Assembly: GCA_023384575.1 (NCBI GenBank)
Contig: JAHDVP010000004.1
Span: 73,851-137,850, forward strand
Source of the DNA: Acidobacteriota bacterium
GTDB lineage: Bacteria > Acidobacteriota > Vicinamibacteria > Vicinamibacterales > JAFNAJ01
Reading direction: 5' to 3'
DNA: 64,000 nt
In this document: positions 1 through 8,624 of the stretch, in pieces
How the letters are laid out: every line of letters begins with the position of its first letter
Position numbering within the stretch: position 1 is the first letter of the stretch
The notes under the pieces: generated by a model
Database searches by the model: none
Told to the model about the DNA's origin: nothing
What the model saw: only the letters and a program-made list of their open reading frames with translations
Program-made: the position numbers and the translations under genes

Positions 1-41
1 CACGACCAAAGACCAACAACCCAGAACCCACACCCGAGCCG

Positions 42-563
42 TCACAGCAGCGTCAACCCCACGATCGTCTTCATGTCCGTGATCTCGCCGCGCGCGACCA
101 TGGCTCGTGCCTCGTCGAGCGGCACCGCGCGGGGCTCGATGTTCTCGTCGGGGTCCTGATGGGCCTCGTGCACCGGCCGCGTGAGGCCCGTCGCCTTGAA
201 GAACACCATCACCTCGTCGCAGTACCCGGGCGTCGGGTGGAACGCGCCGAGCCGCTCGACCGACGCGGGCCAGAGGCCGATCTCCTCGTGGCACTCGCGC
301 CGCGTCGCCTCTTCGAGCGACTCACCCGGGTCGATGCTGCCTGCAGGCAACTCCCACATCACGTGGTCGACCGCGTAGCGGTACTGTCGGATCAACACCA
401 CGCGCCCCTCTTCGTCGATCGGGACGATGACGACCGACTCGGGATGACGGACGACCTCCATGTCGACCTCGCGGCCGTGCGGCAGACGGACGCGGTCGAT
501 GTCGATGCGGAAGACACGGCCGTCGTGGACCGTGCGCGTGGACAGGCGGGTGGCAGTGGACAT
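42..563 (-). CDS. Nudix hydrolase, ADP-ribose pyrophosphatase-like
   Basis: 173 aa protein expected to hydrolyse nucleoside diphosphates linked to another moiety, most likely ADP-ribose, in the cytoplasm. The Nudix box is complete at residues 75-97: G75, E81, then R89-E90-x-x-E93-E94-x-G96, preceded by the substrate-side ELPAG segment. The reading frame stays open upstream to 716, but the composition there is unlike a Nudix N-terminus, so I start at the ATG at 563 (MSTATRL). The gene lies 247 bp downstream of the rluD-type gene on the same strand, with a strong hairpin between them. The family is secure; the exact substrate is inferred. Confidence 0.88.
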   Translation of the reverse strand: MSTATRLSTRTVHDGRVFRIDIDRVRLPHGREVDMEVVRHPESVVIVPIDEEGRVVLIRQYRYAVDHVMWELPAGSIDPGESLEEATRRECHEEIGLWPASVERLGAFHPTPGYCDEVMVFFKATGLTRPVHEAHQDPDENIEPRAVPLDEARAMVARGEITDMKTIVGLTLL

Positions 564-688
564 GTCGCGATCACCGTGACGTGCGATCCAGGGATCCCGC
601 GCGGGGCGAGCGGGGGCGTTCGTGGAGCAGCGCGTTCGGAGCAGGCTGCGGGTGCACCAGATGACGAACTGGCCCGAGCGCGCTGTCG

Positions 689-714
689 GGCGTGGGGATG
701 GGGGTCCCCACGCC
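689..714 (-). terminator. Perfect 10-bp stem hairpin after the ileS-rluD operon
   Basis: The arms GGCGTGGGGA and TCCCCACGCC are exact reverse complements around a 6-nt loop. It sits in the 247-bp gap between the end of the rluD-type gene and the start of the Nudix gene. No U-run follows on either strand, so it could be a factor-assisted terminator, an mRNA-stabilising hairpin or a chance palindrome. Nothing else is recognisable in this gap. Confidence 0.45.
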
Positions 715-810
715 AATCGCCGACGGGCCGCGAGAGGGCCGGTTCGTGCAGCCTGCGAAGCCGCGGTGCGGAGCGAATGTCCCCGGTCGCCACACGAAGC
801 TGCCCCCAGC

Positions 811-1824
811 CTACCCCATGTGGAACTCCTCGCGCGCGCGCCGCAGACCGTCGACGACGGCGCCCAGGTCGGCGGGCAGCGGGCTCGTGAACTCGAGCCC
901 GTGGCCTCCCGTCGGATGCGTGAACTTCAGCCGGGTCGCGTGCAGGAACGGCCGCGCCAGCGTCGCGATCGCCTTGAGGTGCGGCGGCAGGCGCCGGCGC
1001 ACGCCGCCGTAGAGCGCGTCGCCGACCACCGGGTGCCCGATGCTGCTGAGGTGCACGCGAATCTGGTGCGTCCTGCCCGTCGCAATGGCGACGTGCGCCA
1101 GCGTGACCCCCGGCAGGTGTTCGGCGCGCGTGATCCGCGTCACCGCCGTCCGGGCCCGCCGCGCGCGGGTCGACATGCGCTGCCGGTGCACCGGGTCGCG
1201 TCCGATGGGTTCTTCGATGCGCCGCCCGGCCTGCACGACGCCCCAGACGAGCGTCACGTACTCCTTTTCCACCTCGCGGTCGTGAAACTGGCGGGCGAGC
1301 GCGTCGTGCGCCCGATCGTGCTTGGCCACGACCATGACGCCCGAGGTACCCCGGTCGAGCCGGTGGACGATGCCCGGCCTGATCTCGCCGCCGATGCCGC
1401 TCAGCCCGCGCACGTGGTGGAGCAGAGCGTTCACCAGCGTGCCATCGCCGTGGCCGGCGCCGGGGTGCACCACCATGCCCGCCGGCTTGTCGACGACGAC
1501 GAGGTCGGCGTCCTCGTAGAGGATGTCGAGCGGCAGGTCCTGCGGGGCGGGCGTGGCCGCGACGGGCTCGGGCACGAGCACCGCGATGATCGCCCCGGCG
1601 TCGACGGGGGTGCTCGGACGAGTCGTCACTTCCCCGTCGACGAGCACGCGTCCCTCGCGGGCGAGGCGCTGGAGCTGCGATCGCGAGCGCCCTTCGACGA
1701 GCGCGGCGAGCACGTGATCGAGGCGCTGCCCCTGGTGCTCGTTGCCGGCCTCGACCACGATCGTCTGGCCCTCGTCGTCCTCGGGGTCGATCGGACCGGC
1801 GGGGGCATCCAGAGCGGCCGTCAT
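811..1824 (-). CDS. rluD: 23S rRNA pseudouridine synthase, RluD family
   Basis: 337 aa enzyme that isomerises specific uridines in rRNA to pseudouridine. An S4 RNA-binding domain at about residues 33-66 (QRLDHVLAALVEG) precedes the RluA-family catalytic domain. The catalytic aspartate is D157 in the HRLDRGTSG motif, and the later RTHQIRVH motif is intact. The ATG at 1824 overlaps the stop codon of lgt (TGATG), indicating translational coupling, and this fixes the start because the frame continues open upstream. Assignment to RluD rather than RluC or RluA rests on the S4 domain and general layout. Confidence 0.9.
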   Translation of the reverse strand: MTAALDAPAGPIDPEDDEGQTIVVEAGNEHQGQRLDHVLAALVEGRSRSQLQRLAREGRVLVDGEVTTRPSTPVDAGAIIAVLVPEPVAATPAPQDLPLDILYEDADLVVVDKPAGMVVHPGAGHGDGTLVNALLHHVRGLSGIGGEIRPGIVHRLDRGTSGVMVVAKHDRAHDALARQFHDREVEKEYVTLVWGVVQAGRRIEEPIGRDPVHRQRMSTRARRARTAVTRITRAEHLPGVTLAHVAIATGRTHQIRVHLSSIGHPVVGDALYGGVRRRLPPHLKAIATLARPFLHATRLKFTHPTGGHGLEFTSPLPADLGAVVDGLRRAREEFHMG

Positions 1825-2651
1825 CACCCCCGCCTGCCGGCCTTCTTCGCCTGTCGCACCTTCTCCTCTGTTGCCGCGTCGGCCGGGCGGCGCGAGAGCC
1901 GCACCAGCATCACGATGGCGACGGGGACGAGCAGGACCGAGATGAACTGCGACGTCGACATCAGGTTGAAGACCTCGCCGCGCGGATCGCCGCGGTAGAT
2001 CTCGAGCACGTAGCGCGTGATGGAGTAGACGAGGACGTACCCCCAGAACGTGCGGCCGGGGAACGGCCGGCCCTTGCGTTCGAGCCACAGCAGAAGGCCG
2101 AGGATGACCAGCTCAGCCCCGGCTTCGTAGAGCTGGACCGGGTGCAGCGGGACACCGAGCGGCGTGCCGACGTTGGCGGCCGCGAGCGGGCTGGTGAAGG
2201 TGACCGCCCAGGCGACGTCGGTGGGCCGGCCGTAGCAGCACCCCGCGAAGAAGCACCCCAGCCGGCCGATCACGTGACCGAGCGCGATGCCCGGCGCGAA
2301 CACGTCGCTCGTCGTCCAGAGGGGCAGACGGTGCCGCCGCATGTGCCAGAAGGCCACGGCGACGGCGAGGATGAGCCCGCCGTAGAACACGCCGCCCGAG
2401 CGGAAGAGTGAGAAGAGCTCGCCGGGGTGCTGCGAGAAGTACTCGAAGTCGACGACGAGCAGCAGGAGCTTCGCGCCGACGAGCGCGGCGATGATGACGT
2501 AGATGCCGAGGTCCATCACCCGCGTCGCGTCGAGGCCGCGCGCGCGGGCCCGCACGAGCGCGAGCTGCAGGCCGGCCAGGTAGGCGGCGGCGAGCAGCAC
2601 GCCGTAGGTGTAGACGGAGATCGGGCCGAGTTCAGCGAGCAGTGGGTGCAT
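1824..2651 (-). CDS. lgt: Prolipoprotein diacylglyceryl transferase
   Basis: 275 aa polytopic inner-membrane enzyme that transfers diacylglycerol from phosphatidylglycerol to the lipobox cysteine of prolipoproteins. The Lgt signature is visible around residues 125-150 (HVIGRLGCFFAGCCYG), and the protein is strongly hydrophobic with about seven likely membrane segments. Its start overlaps the end of lspA by 20 bp and its stop overlaps the rluD-type start. Lgt and LspA act consecutively in lipoprotein maturation, which matches their adjacency. A lysine/arginine-rich tail (EEKVRQAKKAGRRG) follows the last membrane segment. Confidence 0.95.
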   Translation of the reverse strand: MHPLLAELGPISVYTYGVLLAAAYLAGLQLALVRARARGLDATRVMDLGIYVIIAALVGAKLLLLVVDFEYFSQHPGELFSLFRSGGVFYGGLILAVAVAFWHMRRHRLPLWTTSDVFAPGIALGHVIGRLGCFFAGCCYGRPTDVAWAVTFTSPLAAANVGTPLGVPLHPVQLYEAGAELVILGLLLWLERKGRPFPGRTFWGYVLVYSITRYVLEIYRGDPRGEVFNLMSTSQFISVLLVPVAIVMLVRLSRRPADAATEEKVRQAKKAGRRG

Positions 2652-3141
2652 GCCGTGCCGTCAGGAGCATGTCGAGGATGAGCGCCGCCGCGCCGACGGT
2701 GATCGCCGCGTCGGCGACGTTGAACGCCCAGAAATGCCAGCCGCGCCAGTACGCGTCGACGAAGTCGACGACGTAGCCGAGGCGGGCGCGATCGATCAGG
2801 TTGCCGACGGCGCCGCCGAGGACGAGGCCGAGGCCGACGCGCGAGAGGCGCGTGTCGGCGCCGAAGCGCTCGGCGTAGACGGCGATCGCCACGAGCGCCA
2901 GCAGCGCCACGAGCGTGATGACCGCCGGCTTGTACGGGAAGTCGACGGCGTTGAACAAGCCGAACGCCGCGCCCGTGTTTCGGACGTGCGTGAAGTTCAG
3001 GAAGCCGGGAATGACGGGCAGGCTGTCGTAGAGCGGCAGCGTCCGCACCAGGATCGCCTTCGTGACCTGGTCGGCGGCCGCGATCACCACGAGCAGCACG
3101 AATTCGAGCCGCCGGACGACCGTCGGCAGGACCATCGGCAT
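2632..3141 (-). CDS. lspA: Lipoprotein signal peptidase (signal peptidase II)
   Basis: 169 aa four-helix inner-membrane aspartyl protease that removes the signal peptide from diacylglyceryl prolipoproteins. The family blocks are present: DQVTKA near the N-terminus, FTHVRNTGAAFGLF, GNLIDR carrying the first catalytic Asp, and FNVADAAI carrying the second. An upstream in-frame start at 3204 would lie inside ileS. The ATG at 3141, 26 bp after the ileS stop and preceded by a GGGCGGGG stretch, is preferred; an ATG at 3135 is also possible. Confidence 0.94.
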   Translation of the reverse strand: MPMVLPTVVRRLEFVLLVVIAAADQVTKAILVRTLPLYDSLPVIPGFLNFTHVRNTGAAFGLFNAVDFPYKPAVITLVALLALVAIAVYAERFGADTRLSRVGLGLVLGGAVGNLIDRARLGYVVDFVDAYWRGWHFWAFNVADAAITVGAAALILDMLLTARHAPTAR

Positions 3142-3166
3142 CAGCGGCCCCGCCCGGCAGAGGCGG

Positions 3167-5962
3167 TCATCGGTCGCTCGCTCCCGCCAGCTCGCCGACC
3201 GCATCGACGCAGCGTCCGCACAGGCCCGCGTACGCCTCGCCGCGCGCCACGTCGTCCACGTACCGCCAGCAGCGGACGCACTTGGTCCCTTCGACGCGCG
3301 ACACGCCGACGTCGAGCGTGGCGTGCGGGTCGTGGTGTGCGCGCACCGTCACTTTCGAGACGATGAAGAGCATCGGCAGGTCGGCCGCGTGGCGCACGAG
3401 GAAGGCCAGTTCCTCGCCCGGGGCTGCGAGCGTGACGTGCGCCTCGAGCGGTGTGCCGACGATCTTCTGCTGGCGCATCGTCTCGATCGACGCATTGACC
3501 GTGTCACGCAGGCGGATGAGCCTCCCCCAGCGTGTGTCGAGCGCCTCGTCGACGGGCATCTCGACGTCGTCCGGGAAGTCGGCGAGGTGCACCGAGTCTT
3601 CGCGACGGCCGGGCAGCGCACGCCACAGCTCGTCGGCCGTGACGGGCAGGATGGGCGCGATCAGGCGCACGAGGCCGTCGGCAATCCGGAACATCGCCGT
3701 CTGCGCCGAGCGACGCCCCGCCGACGTCGCGCCCCAGGTGTAGAGCCGGTCCTTCGAGACGTCGAAGTAGAAGGCGCTCAGGTCGACCGTGGCGAGCGCG
3801 TTCACCGCCTGGAAGATGGCGGGGAAGTCGTAGGTGTCGTACGCGCGCCGCACGCGCTGCGCCGTCTGCGCGTAGCGCGAGAGCGCGTAGCGGTCGACCT
3901 CGAGCATGTCGGCGAGCGCCAGCGCGTCGGCGGCCGGGTCGAAGTCGTACAGGTTCGCCGCGAGGTAGCGCAGCGTATTGCGCAGCTTGCGGTAGGCCTC
4001 GACGCACCGCGCGAGGATCTCCTTGCCGATCCGGACCTCCTCGCGATAGTCGACCATCGCCACCCAGAGGCGGAGGATCTCGGCGCCGCTCTGCTCGATG
4101 ATCTGCTGGGGCGGGATGTCGTTGCCGAGCGACTTCGACATCTTCTTACCCTCTTCGTTCACCACGAAGCCGTGCGTGATCACCTCGCGGTACGGCGCCC
4201 GGCCCCGCGTGCCGAGCCCGACGAGCAGCGAGCTGTGGAACCAGCCGCGGTACTGGTCGCTGCCCTCGAGGTACATGTCGGCCGGCCACGAGAGTTCGGG
4301 TCGCACCGGCAGCACGCCCTCGTGGCTCGCGCCCGAATCGAACCACACGTCGAGGATGTTCTGCTCGCGCTCGAACGACGTCCCGCCGCACGCTGGGCAC
4401 ACGAGCCCCTCGGGCAGGAACTCCTCGACGGGCCGCTCGTACCACGCGTCGGCGCCGTGGCGCTCGAAGACGTGCGCCGCGCGCTCGACGAGCGCCGTCG
4501 TGAGCAGCGGCTCCTGGCACGACGCGCAGGCCATGGCCGGGATGGGCACGCCCCACGACCGCTGGCGCGAGATGCACCAGTCGGGCCGGTGCGCGATCAT
4601 GTTGTGGATCCGCTCCTCGCCCCACGTCGGCAGCCACTTCACGCTGCGGATCGCCTCGAGCGCCCGGGCCCGCAGGTCGGCGCGGTCCATCGCGATGAAC
4701 CACTGCGACGTGGCCAGGAAGATCACGGGGTGGTGGCAGCGCCAGCAGTGCGGGTACTGGTGGTCGTAGTCTGCCCGGTGCCACAACCGCCCGCGTTCCG
4801 CGAGCGCCGCCTCGACCTTCGGGTTCGCCTCGAAGACCTGCAGCCCCGCGAAGAGCCCCACGTCGTCGAGGAACCGCCCGGCCGGATCGAGCGGCGCGTA
4901 GATGTCGAGCCCGTAGCGCAGGCCCGAGTGGTAGTCGTCGGCGCCGTGGCCGGGCGCGGTGTGCACGGCGCCCGTGCCCTGCTCGAGCGTGACGTAGTCG
5001 GCGACGATGCCGAGCGACGCGCGGTCGTAGAGCGGATGACGGAAGCGCACGTGCTCGAAGGCACCGCCCTTGGCCGTCGCCACCGGCGCGCCGAGCGGCT
5101 GGCCGATGGCCGCCGCCACGGCGCTCGCGAGCCCCTCGGCGACGACGAGGAGGCGGCCGGCGACGTCGTAGAAGCCGTAGTCGAAGTCCGGGTGGAACGC
5201 AATCGCCAGGTTCGACGGGATCGTCCAGGGCGTCGTCGTCCAGATGAGCGTCGACACGTCGCGGCCCGCGGTGGTCGGGACGCGCTCGGCCAGCGTGCCC
5301 GCGCTCTCGGAATCGAGCGGGAACTCGACGTAGATCGAGGGCGAGGTGTGCGCCTCGTACTCGACCTCGGCCTCGGCGAGCGCCGTGCGGCAGTGCAGGC
5401 ACCAGTGAACCGGCTTCTTGCCCTTGTAGACAAGCCCCTGCTCGACGAACCGGCCGAGCGCGCGCACGATGGCGGCCTGGTAGTCGTAGCTCATCGTGAG
5501 ATACGGCTGGTCCCACGCGCCCAGGATGCCGAGCCGGGCGAAGTCGTCGCGCTGGACGGCGACGTAGCGCTCGGCGTACGCGCGGCAGGCGCGGCGGAAG
5601 TCGGCCGTGCTCATGTCGCGCTTCTTCGACCCGAGCTCGCGGTCGACCTTGAGCTCGATGGGCAGGCCGTGGCAATCCCAGCCCGGCACGTACGGTGAGT
5701 CGAAGCCCGCCATCGTCTTCGACTTGACGACGAAGTCCTTGAGGACCTTGTTCAAGGCGTGGCCGATGTGGATGTGCCCGTTTGCGTAGGGCGGGCCGTC
5801 GTGCAGCACGTACTTCGGCCGGCCCGCGGACTTTTCACGGATGCGGTCGTAGAGCCGCTCGGCTTCCCAGCGGGCGATGACCTGCGGCTCGGTCGTCTGC
5901 AGGTTCGCCTTCATGGGAAAGCTGGTGCGCGGGAGGTTGACGGTGTCTTTCCAGTCGGGCAT
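3167..5962 (-). CDS. ileS: Isoleucyl-tRNA synthetase
   Basis: 931 aa class I aminoacyl-tRNA synthetase that charges tRNA-Ile. The HIGH signature is at residues 65-68 in [12 protein letters not shown] and KMSKS is near residue 607. The connective editing domain contains the expected [12 protein letters not shown] motif. The C-terminal zinc-binding module has two cysteine pairs (CVRCWRY and LCGRC), the full-length bacterial IleS form. It is first in the ileS-lspA-lgt-rluD operon, and a TACAAT -10 element lies about 42 bp upstream. A long open frame on the opposite strand is only its shadow. Confidence 0.98.
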   Translation of the reverse strand: MPDWKDTVNLPRTSFPMKANLQTTEPQVIARWEAERLYDRIREKSAGRPKYVLHDGPPYANGHIHIGHALNKVLKDFVVKSKTMAGFDSPYVPGWDCHGLPIELKVDRELGSKKRDMSTADFRRACRAYAERYVAVQRDDFARLGILGAWDQPYLTMSYDYQAAIVRALGRFVEQGLVYKGKKPVHWCLHCRTALAEAEVEYEAHTSPSIYVEFPLDSESAGTLAERVPTTAGRDVSTLIWTTTPWTIPSNLAIAFHPDFDYGFYDVAGRLLVVAEGLASAVAAAIGQPLGAPVATAKGGAFEHVRFRHPLYDRASLGIVADYVTLEQGTGAVHTAPGHGADDYHSGLRYGLDIYAPLDPAGRFLDDVGLFAGLQVFEANPKVEAALAERGRLWHRADYDHQYPHCWRCHHPVIFLATSQWFIAMDRADLRARALEAIRSVKWLPTWGEERIHNMIAHRPDWCISRQRSWGVPIPAMACASCQEPLLTTALVERAAHVFERHGADAWYERPVEEFLPEGLVCPACGGTSFEREQNILDVWFDSGASHEGVLPVRPELSWPADMYLEGSDQYRGWFHSSLLVGLGTRGRAPYREVITHGFVVNEEGKKMSKSLGNDIPPQQIIEQSGAEILRLWVAMVDYREEVRIGKEILARCVEAYRKLRNTLRYLAANLYDFDPAADALALADMLEVDRYALSRYAQTAQRVRRAYDTYDFPAIFQAVNALATVDLSAFYFDVSKDRLYTWGATSAGRRSAQTAMFRIADGLVRLIAPILPVTADELWRALPGRREDSVHLADFPDDVEMPVDEALDTRWGRLIRLRDTVNASIETMRQQKIVGTPLEAHVTLAAPGEELAFLVRHAADLPMLFIVSKVTVRAHHDPHATLDVGVSRVEGTKCVRCWRYVDDVARGEAYAGLCGRCVDAVGELAGASDR

Positions 5963-6003
5963 GGCGGGTCGTCTGGCCGGGCGACAGCTCGGGTAAGCCT
6001 TCT

Positions 6004-6009
6004 ATTGTA
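6004..6009 (-). promoter_or_regulatory. Probable -10 element of the ileS operon
   Basis: TACAAT on the minus strand, 42 bp upstream of the ileS ATG. No convincing -35 hexamer was found at 16-18 bp. The inferred transcript would have a leader of about 35 nt. Confidence 0.45.
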
Positions 6010-6100
6010 GTGCACGCGGGGGACAGGCCACAGGCTTCGGGCTACAGGCTACCGGGCGGCGCTACAGGCTGCGTATCCGTGGGGCCGGGCCGAGATCACC

Positions 6101-6127
6101 GTAGCGCCGGGGCTTCAGCCCCGGCGG
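6101..6127 (+). repeat. GTAGCG/GGGGCTTCAGCCCC palindromic repeat, copy 1
   Basis: GTAGCG is followed by a 9-bp-arm palindrome, GCCGGGGCT and AGCCCCGGC around TC. Related copies occur at 19910-19936 and, inverted, at 48443-48475. It lies between the divergent ileS and GNAT genes. The surrounding 5963-6141 gap also contains short CTACAGGCT repeats near 6040-6070 and otherwise holds only the ileS promoter. Confidence 0.7.
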
Positions 6128-6141
6128 AGGGGCCCCCGCGA

Positions 6142-6147
6142 TAGAAT
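6142..6147 (+). promoter_or_regulatory. -10 element close to the GNAT start
   Basis: TAGAAT lies 9 nt before the ATG at 6157, and no Shine-Dalgarno sequence fits in between. The expected transcription start is within 3 nt of the start codon, so the mRNA would be leaderless or nearly so. Confidence 0.5.
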
Positions 6148-6156
6148 CGCCCCGCG

Positions 6157-7071
6157 ATGGACATCCGCCTGCTCACCACGCTCGACGACTTCCGGCGTGT
6201 CGTCGCGCTCGAACAGGAGGTCTGGGGCCTCACCGGGGCCGAGGACGTCGTCACGGTGCCGGTGCTCGTAGCGTCGGTGCGCGTGGGCGCGTCGCTGCAC
6301 GGGGCGTTCGACGAGGCGGGCGAGCTCGTGGGGTTCGCCTACGCGCTGCCGGGGTGGTTCGACGGCCGCCTCGTGATGTGGTCGCACGCGGCGGGCGTCC
6401 GGGCGGGCGTGCGGCGGAGCGGCATCGGCGTGGCGCTGAAGCGCGCGCAGCGCGAGTACGCGCTCTCGCGGGGCGTCGACCTGATCGTCTGGACCTTCGA
6501 TCCGCTGATGGCGCAGAACGCCCACTTCAACTTCAACCGCCTCGGGGTTGTCGTGCACGAGTACGAGCGCGACGTGTACGGTACGTCGGCGAGCCCGCTG
6601 CATGCCGGCGCGCCGACCGATCGGTTCGTGGCGCGGTGGTGGCTGCGGGATCCGCGCGTCGAGGCGCGGCTGACGGCAATGTCGGAAGAGCCGACTCGCC
6701 GTGAGGCGACGTCCGGCGACTCTCCAGATCCGATGGCCTCGGCTTCGGCCGCTGCTGCCGCATTTGAGCCCGGGGCGGATGCGGTCTTCGTGAACGACGT
6801 CGTCGAGCGAGGCGGGTGGCTGGCGCCGAGCCAGGCCCGGCTCGACGCAGACGCCGGGCGGTTACGCGTCCTGATCCCGCCCGACTTCGATCGCATGCTG
6901 CGCGACGCGCCCGACCTCGCTCGCGAGTGGCGGCTGCACGCGCGCGACGTGTTCGAGACCTACTTCGCGCGCGGGTACCGTGCTGTCGGCTTCACCCGGA
7001 CGGCCGACGGCGGTGGGGCGTACCATCTCGCCGCCGACGCAGGGACACGCGGCGGATCACGCGACGCGTAG
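6157..7071 (+). CDS. Predicted GNAT-superfamily acetyltransferase (COG3375-like)
   Basis: 304 aa protein resembling the predicted GNAT acetyltransferases of COG3375. The N-terminal part (about residues 1-165) contains the GNAT-type strand/helix block SHAAGVRAGVRRSGIGVALK, which matches the acetyl-CoA-binding R/Q-x-x-G-x-G/A region. It is followed by DLIVWTFDPL and NFNRLGVVV, typical of this subgroup. Residues about 175-205 are a low-complexity linker. The C-terminal part ends with GFTRTADGGGAYHL. The substrate is unknown. A diverged copy of the last part of the gene recurs at 8625. Confidence 0.75.
   Translation: MDIRLLTTLDDFRRVVALEQEVWGLTGAEDVVTVPVLVASVRVGASLHGAFDEAGELVGFAYALPGWFDGRLVMWSHAAGVRAGVRRSGIGVALKRAQREYALSRGVDLIVWTFDPLMAQNAHFNFNRLGVVVHEYERDVYGTSASPLHAGAPTDRFVARWWLRDPRVEARLTAMSEEPTRREATSGDSPDPMASASAAAAAFEPGADAVFVNDVVERGGWLAPSQARLDADAGRLRVLIPPDFDRMLRDAPDLAREWRLHARDVFETYFARGYRAVGFTRTADGGGAYHLAADAGTRGGSRDA
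6985..7036 (+). repeat. 52-bp direct repeat, copy 1 (3' end of the GNAT gene)
   Basis: This stretch encodes VGFTRTADGGGAYHLAA in the GNAT gene. It recurs at 8625-8676 with 5 mismatches, two of them synonymous. The two copies flank the Phd/PIN and MazEF-like toxin-antitoxin modules. Confidence 0.8.
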
Positions 7072-7135
7072 CGGCCTTCCGTGGCGCGGTGGCTCAGCGT
7101 CCAGTCGTGCGGCGTCATGCCGCCCGACGTCTGCG

Positions 7136-7164
7136 TTGCGACCGGCATCAGATCGGACTAGACT
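7136..7164 (+). promoter_or_regulatory. Promoter of the Phd/PIN toxin-antitoxin pair
   Basis: TTGCGA (7136-7141) and TAGACT (7159-7164) are spaced by 17 bp, 26 bp upstream of the antitoxin ATG. GGACTA occurs twice (7155-7160 and 7165-7170) around the -10 element. This could be an autoregulatory operator for the antitoxin, which is an inference from position. Confidence 0.6.
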
Positions 7165-7190
7165 GGACTAAGTCACGGCATGGATCGCTC

Positions 7191-7427
7191 ATGAACATCG
7201 TCAACATCCACCAGGCCAAGACGCATCTCTCGCGGCTCGTCGACGAGGCCGCCCGCGGGCGCGAAATCGTGATCGCCCGCGCTGGCAGGCCCGTCGCCCG
7301 CCTGGTGCCGCTCGCTGCCAGCGCCCGCAAGAAGCGGCTCGGCCTCCTGAAAGGCCGCATCAGAATCTCGGCCGCCTTCGACGACCCGCTTCCCGACGAC
7401 CTCCTGCGCCTTTTCGAGGGGCGGTGA
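7191..7427 (+). CDS. Phd/YefM-family antitoxin
   Basis: 78 aa antitoxin expected to neutralise the PIN toxin encoded immediately downstream and to repress their common promoter. The N-terminal Phd fold is recognisable: MNIVNIHQAKTHLSRLVDEA followed by GREIVIARAGRPVARLVPL. The toxin-binding tail starts near residue 50 and ends DPLPDDLLRLFEG, the usual ending of antitoxins paired with PIN toxins. The stop overlaps the toxin start (TGATG), as in a two-gene operon. The upstream promoter has a 17-bp spacer. Confidence 0.9.
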   Translation: MNIVNIHQAKTHLSRLVDEAARGREIVIARAGRPVARLVPLAASARKKRLGLLKGRIRISAAFDDPLPDDLLRLFEGR

Positions 7428-7804
7428 TGACCCGCGTCCTGCTCGATACGCACGTCCTGCTCTGGGCGCTCGCGGGCCACCGGCGCCTCCCCGCCGAGGC
7501 CCGTCGCCTGATGGACGAGCACGACGTCGTCGTCAGCGCCGCGTCGATCTGGGAGGTCGCCATCAAGGCCGGGCTCGGCAAGCTCCAGGTCGACCCGCTC
7601 GCCGTGCAGCAGGCCCTCGAGCCGAGCGGCTTCGACGAACTCCCAGTCACCACGGCACACGCCGCAGCGGTTGCCAATCTGCCGCCCTACCACCGCGATC
7701 CGTTCGACCGGCTGCTCGTCGCTCAGGCGCTTGCCGAGCACCTTGTCCTCGTCACGACCGACGACCAACTCGCGCCGTACGGCGACGTCGTCCGCCTGGT
7801 GTAA
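7427..7804 (+). CDS. PIN-domain toxin, VapC-like
   Basis: 125 aa PIN-domain ribonuclease, toxin partner of the Phd-type antitoxin just upstream. The acidic catalytic set is present: Asp in LLDTHVLLWAL, Glu in SIWEVAIK, Asp in DPFDRLLVAQA and Asp in LVTTDDQL. An in-frame GTG at 7424 precedes the ATG at 7427; I use the ATG, which overlaps the antitoxin stop. A closely similar but N-terminally damaged paralogue lies at 11477-11881. The cellular RNA target is unknown. Confidence 0.9.
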   Translation: MTRVLLDTHVLLWALAGHRRLPAEARRLMDEHDVVVSAASIWEVAIKAGLGKLQVDPLAVQQALEPSGFDELPVTTAHAAAVANLPPYHRDPFDRLLVAQALAEHLVLVTTDDQLAPYGDVVRLV

Positions 7805-7861
7805 GGCCTCGCGCCGGAACCAGTCACGGCATTCGCACCCAACCGCACCCCGTCATTGCGG

Positions 7862-7920
7862 CTCGCCACCGGCGCCCCCTCGGTTGAATCTTCGTCGACG
7901 AGGACCTGGAACGCCGAGCG
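7862..7920 (+). repeat. Diverged repeat X, copy 1, downstream of the PIN toxin
   Basis: This shares long matching blocks (CTCGG, TCGACGAG, CTGGAACGCCGA) with 11415-11470, which lies just upstream of the decayed PIN-toxin paralogue. The 7805-8001 gap holds no recognisable gene. Confidence 0.5.
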
Positions 7921-8001
7921 TTCGCCGTCCTGCCTCGATCCATGGCGCTTCGATCGGGCCTGCCTGGAGACTGGAGGTAAAAACGCGCAGGGTGGGAGGT
8001 G

Positions 8002-8029
8002 ATGAATACCTACTCGTAGTAGTATTCAT
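8002..8029 (+). promoter_or_regulatory. Palindromic operator overlapping the -10 of the MazEF-like operon
   Basis: ATGAATAC (8002-8009) and GTATTCAT (8022-8029) are perfect inverted repeats. The inner TACT/AGTA extend the dyad with one bulged base. The site overlaps a candidate -10 (TAGTAT, 8020-8025) and ends 3 nt before the antitoxin ATG at 8033. It is clearly AT-richer than its surroundings, as expected for an autoregulated toxin-antitoxin promoter. Confidence 0.7.
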
Positions 8030-8032
8030 GGT

Positions 8033-8296
8033 ATGTCAAGAGAGAAGGCCACCATTACCCTCGATCGAGTCAAGGTCGACACGGCGCGCTCGCTGATCCG
8101 CTCAACGTCGATCTCCGAAACGATCGACGTTGCGCTCGACCGTCTGATTCGCGGTGAGCAACTGCGGCGCGACGTCGCGGCCTATACGACCAGGCCTCCT
8201 GACGTCGATGAGCTGGCGATCGCCGATCTGCCAGTGAAGTTCGACCTCGACGACGACGAGGTCGACTACGACGCCGTGTATGGCAGGCGCCGATGA
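8033..8296 (+). CDS. Type II antitoxin of a MazEF-like pair (ribbon-helix-helix-like)
   Basis: 87 aa antitoxin partner of the following MazF/PemK-type toxin. The N-terminus (KATITLDRVKVDTARSL followed by SISETIDVALDRLIRG) looks like a ribbon-helix-helix DNA-binding domain. The acidic C-terminal tail (KFDLDDDEVDYDAVYG) is a typical toxin-binding segment. Its stop overlaps the toxin start by ATGA. A strong inverted repeat covers the promoter directly upstream and is the likely operator. The RHH class is inferred from the pattern; the toxin partner makes the role secure. Confidence 0.85.
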   Translation: MSREKATITLDRVKVDTARSLIRSTSISETIDVALDRLIRGEQLRRDVAAYTTRPPDVDELAIADLPVKFDLDDDEVDYDAVYGRRR

Positions 8297-8622
8297 CGGC
8301 ACAGGAGGCACGGCGCGGGGAGGTGTGGTTCGCCGACGTGCCGGGTGACAAGCGCCGACCCGTGCTGATTCTCTCGCGCGACCCCATGGGGCGCATCCTG
8401 CACTCGGTCATCTGTGCGCCGATCACCTCGAAGATCCGCGGTCTCAGCACCGAGGTGGCCCTCGGCCGTGAGGCCGGGCTGGCACAGAAGTCTGTCGCCA
8501 ACTTCGACAACACGTTCCTGCTGTCGCGCCGGCGGCTGGTCCGGAGGCTCGGCAGGGCCAACCCGACGACGCTGCAGGCGGCGTGTGCCGCCTTGGCGAC
8601 GGCCATCGGGTGTCCGTCGTGA
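8293..8622 (+). CDS. MazF/PemK-family toxin endoribonuclease
   Basis: 109 aa toxin expected to cleave RNA at short sequence motifs. The MazF fold is clear: RRGEVWFADVPGDKRRPVLI at residues 7-26, then VICAPITSKIRGLSTEVALG and QKSVANFDNTFLLSRRRL. The conserved RGEVW entry and the basic loop are intact. The start overlaps the antitoxin stop (ATGA). A second copy of the GNAT gene 3' end follows three bases after its stop. Confidence 0.92.
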   Translation: MTAQEARRGEVWFADVPGDKRRPVLILSRDPMGRILHSVICAPITSKIRGLSTEVALGREAGLAQKSVANFDNTFLLSRRRLVRRLGRANPTTLQAACAALATAIGCPS

Positions 8623-8624
8623 CC

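Noticed and set aside
3062-5698. Long plus-strand open frame of 878 codons
   Set aside because: Antisense to ileS, Arg/Val-rich composition and no family motif. A GC-rich shadow.
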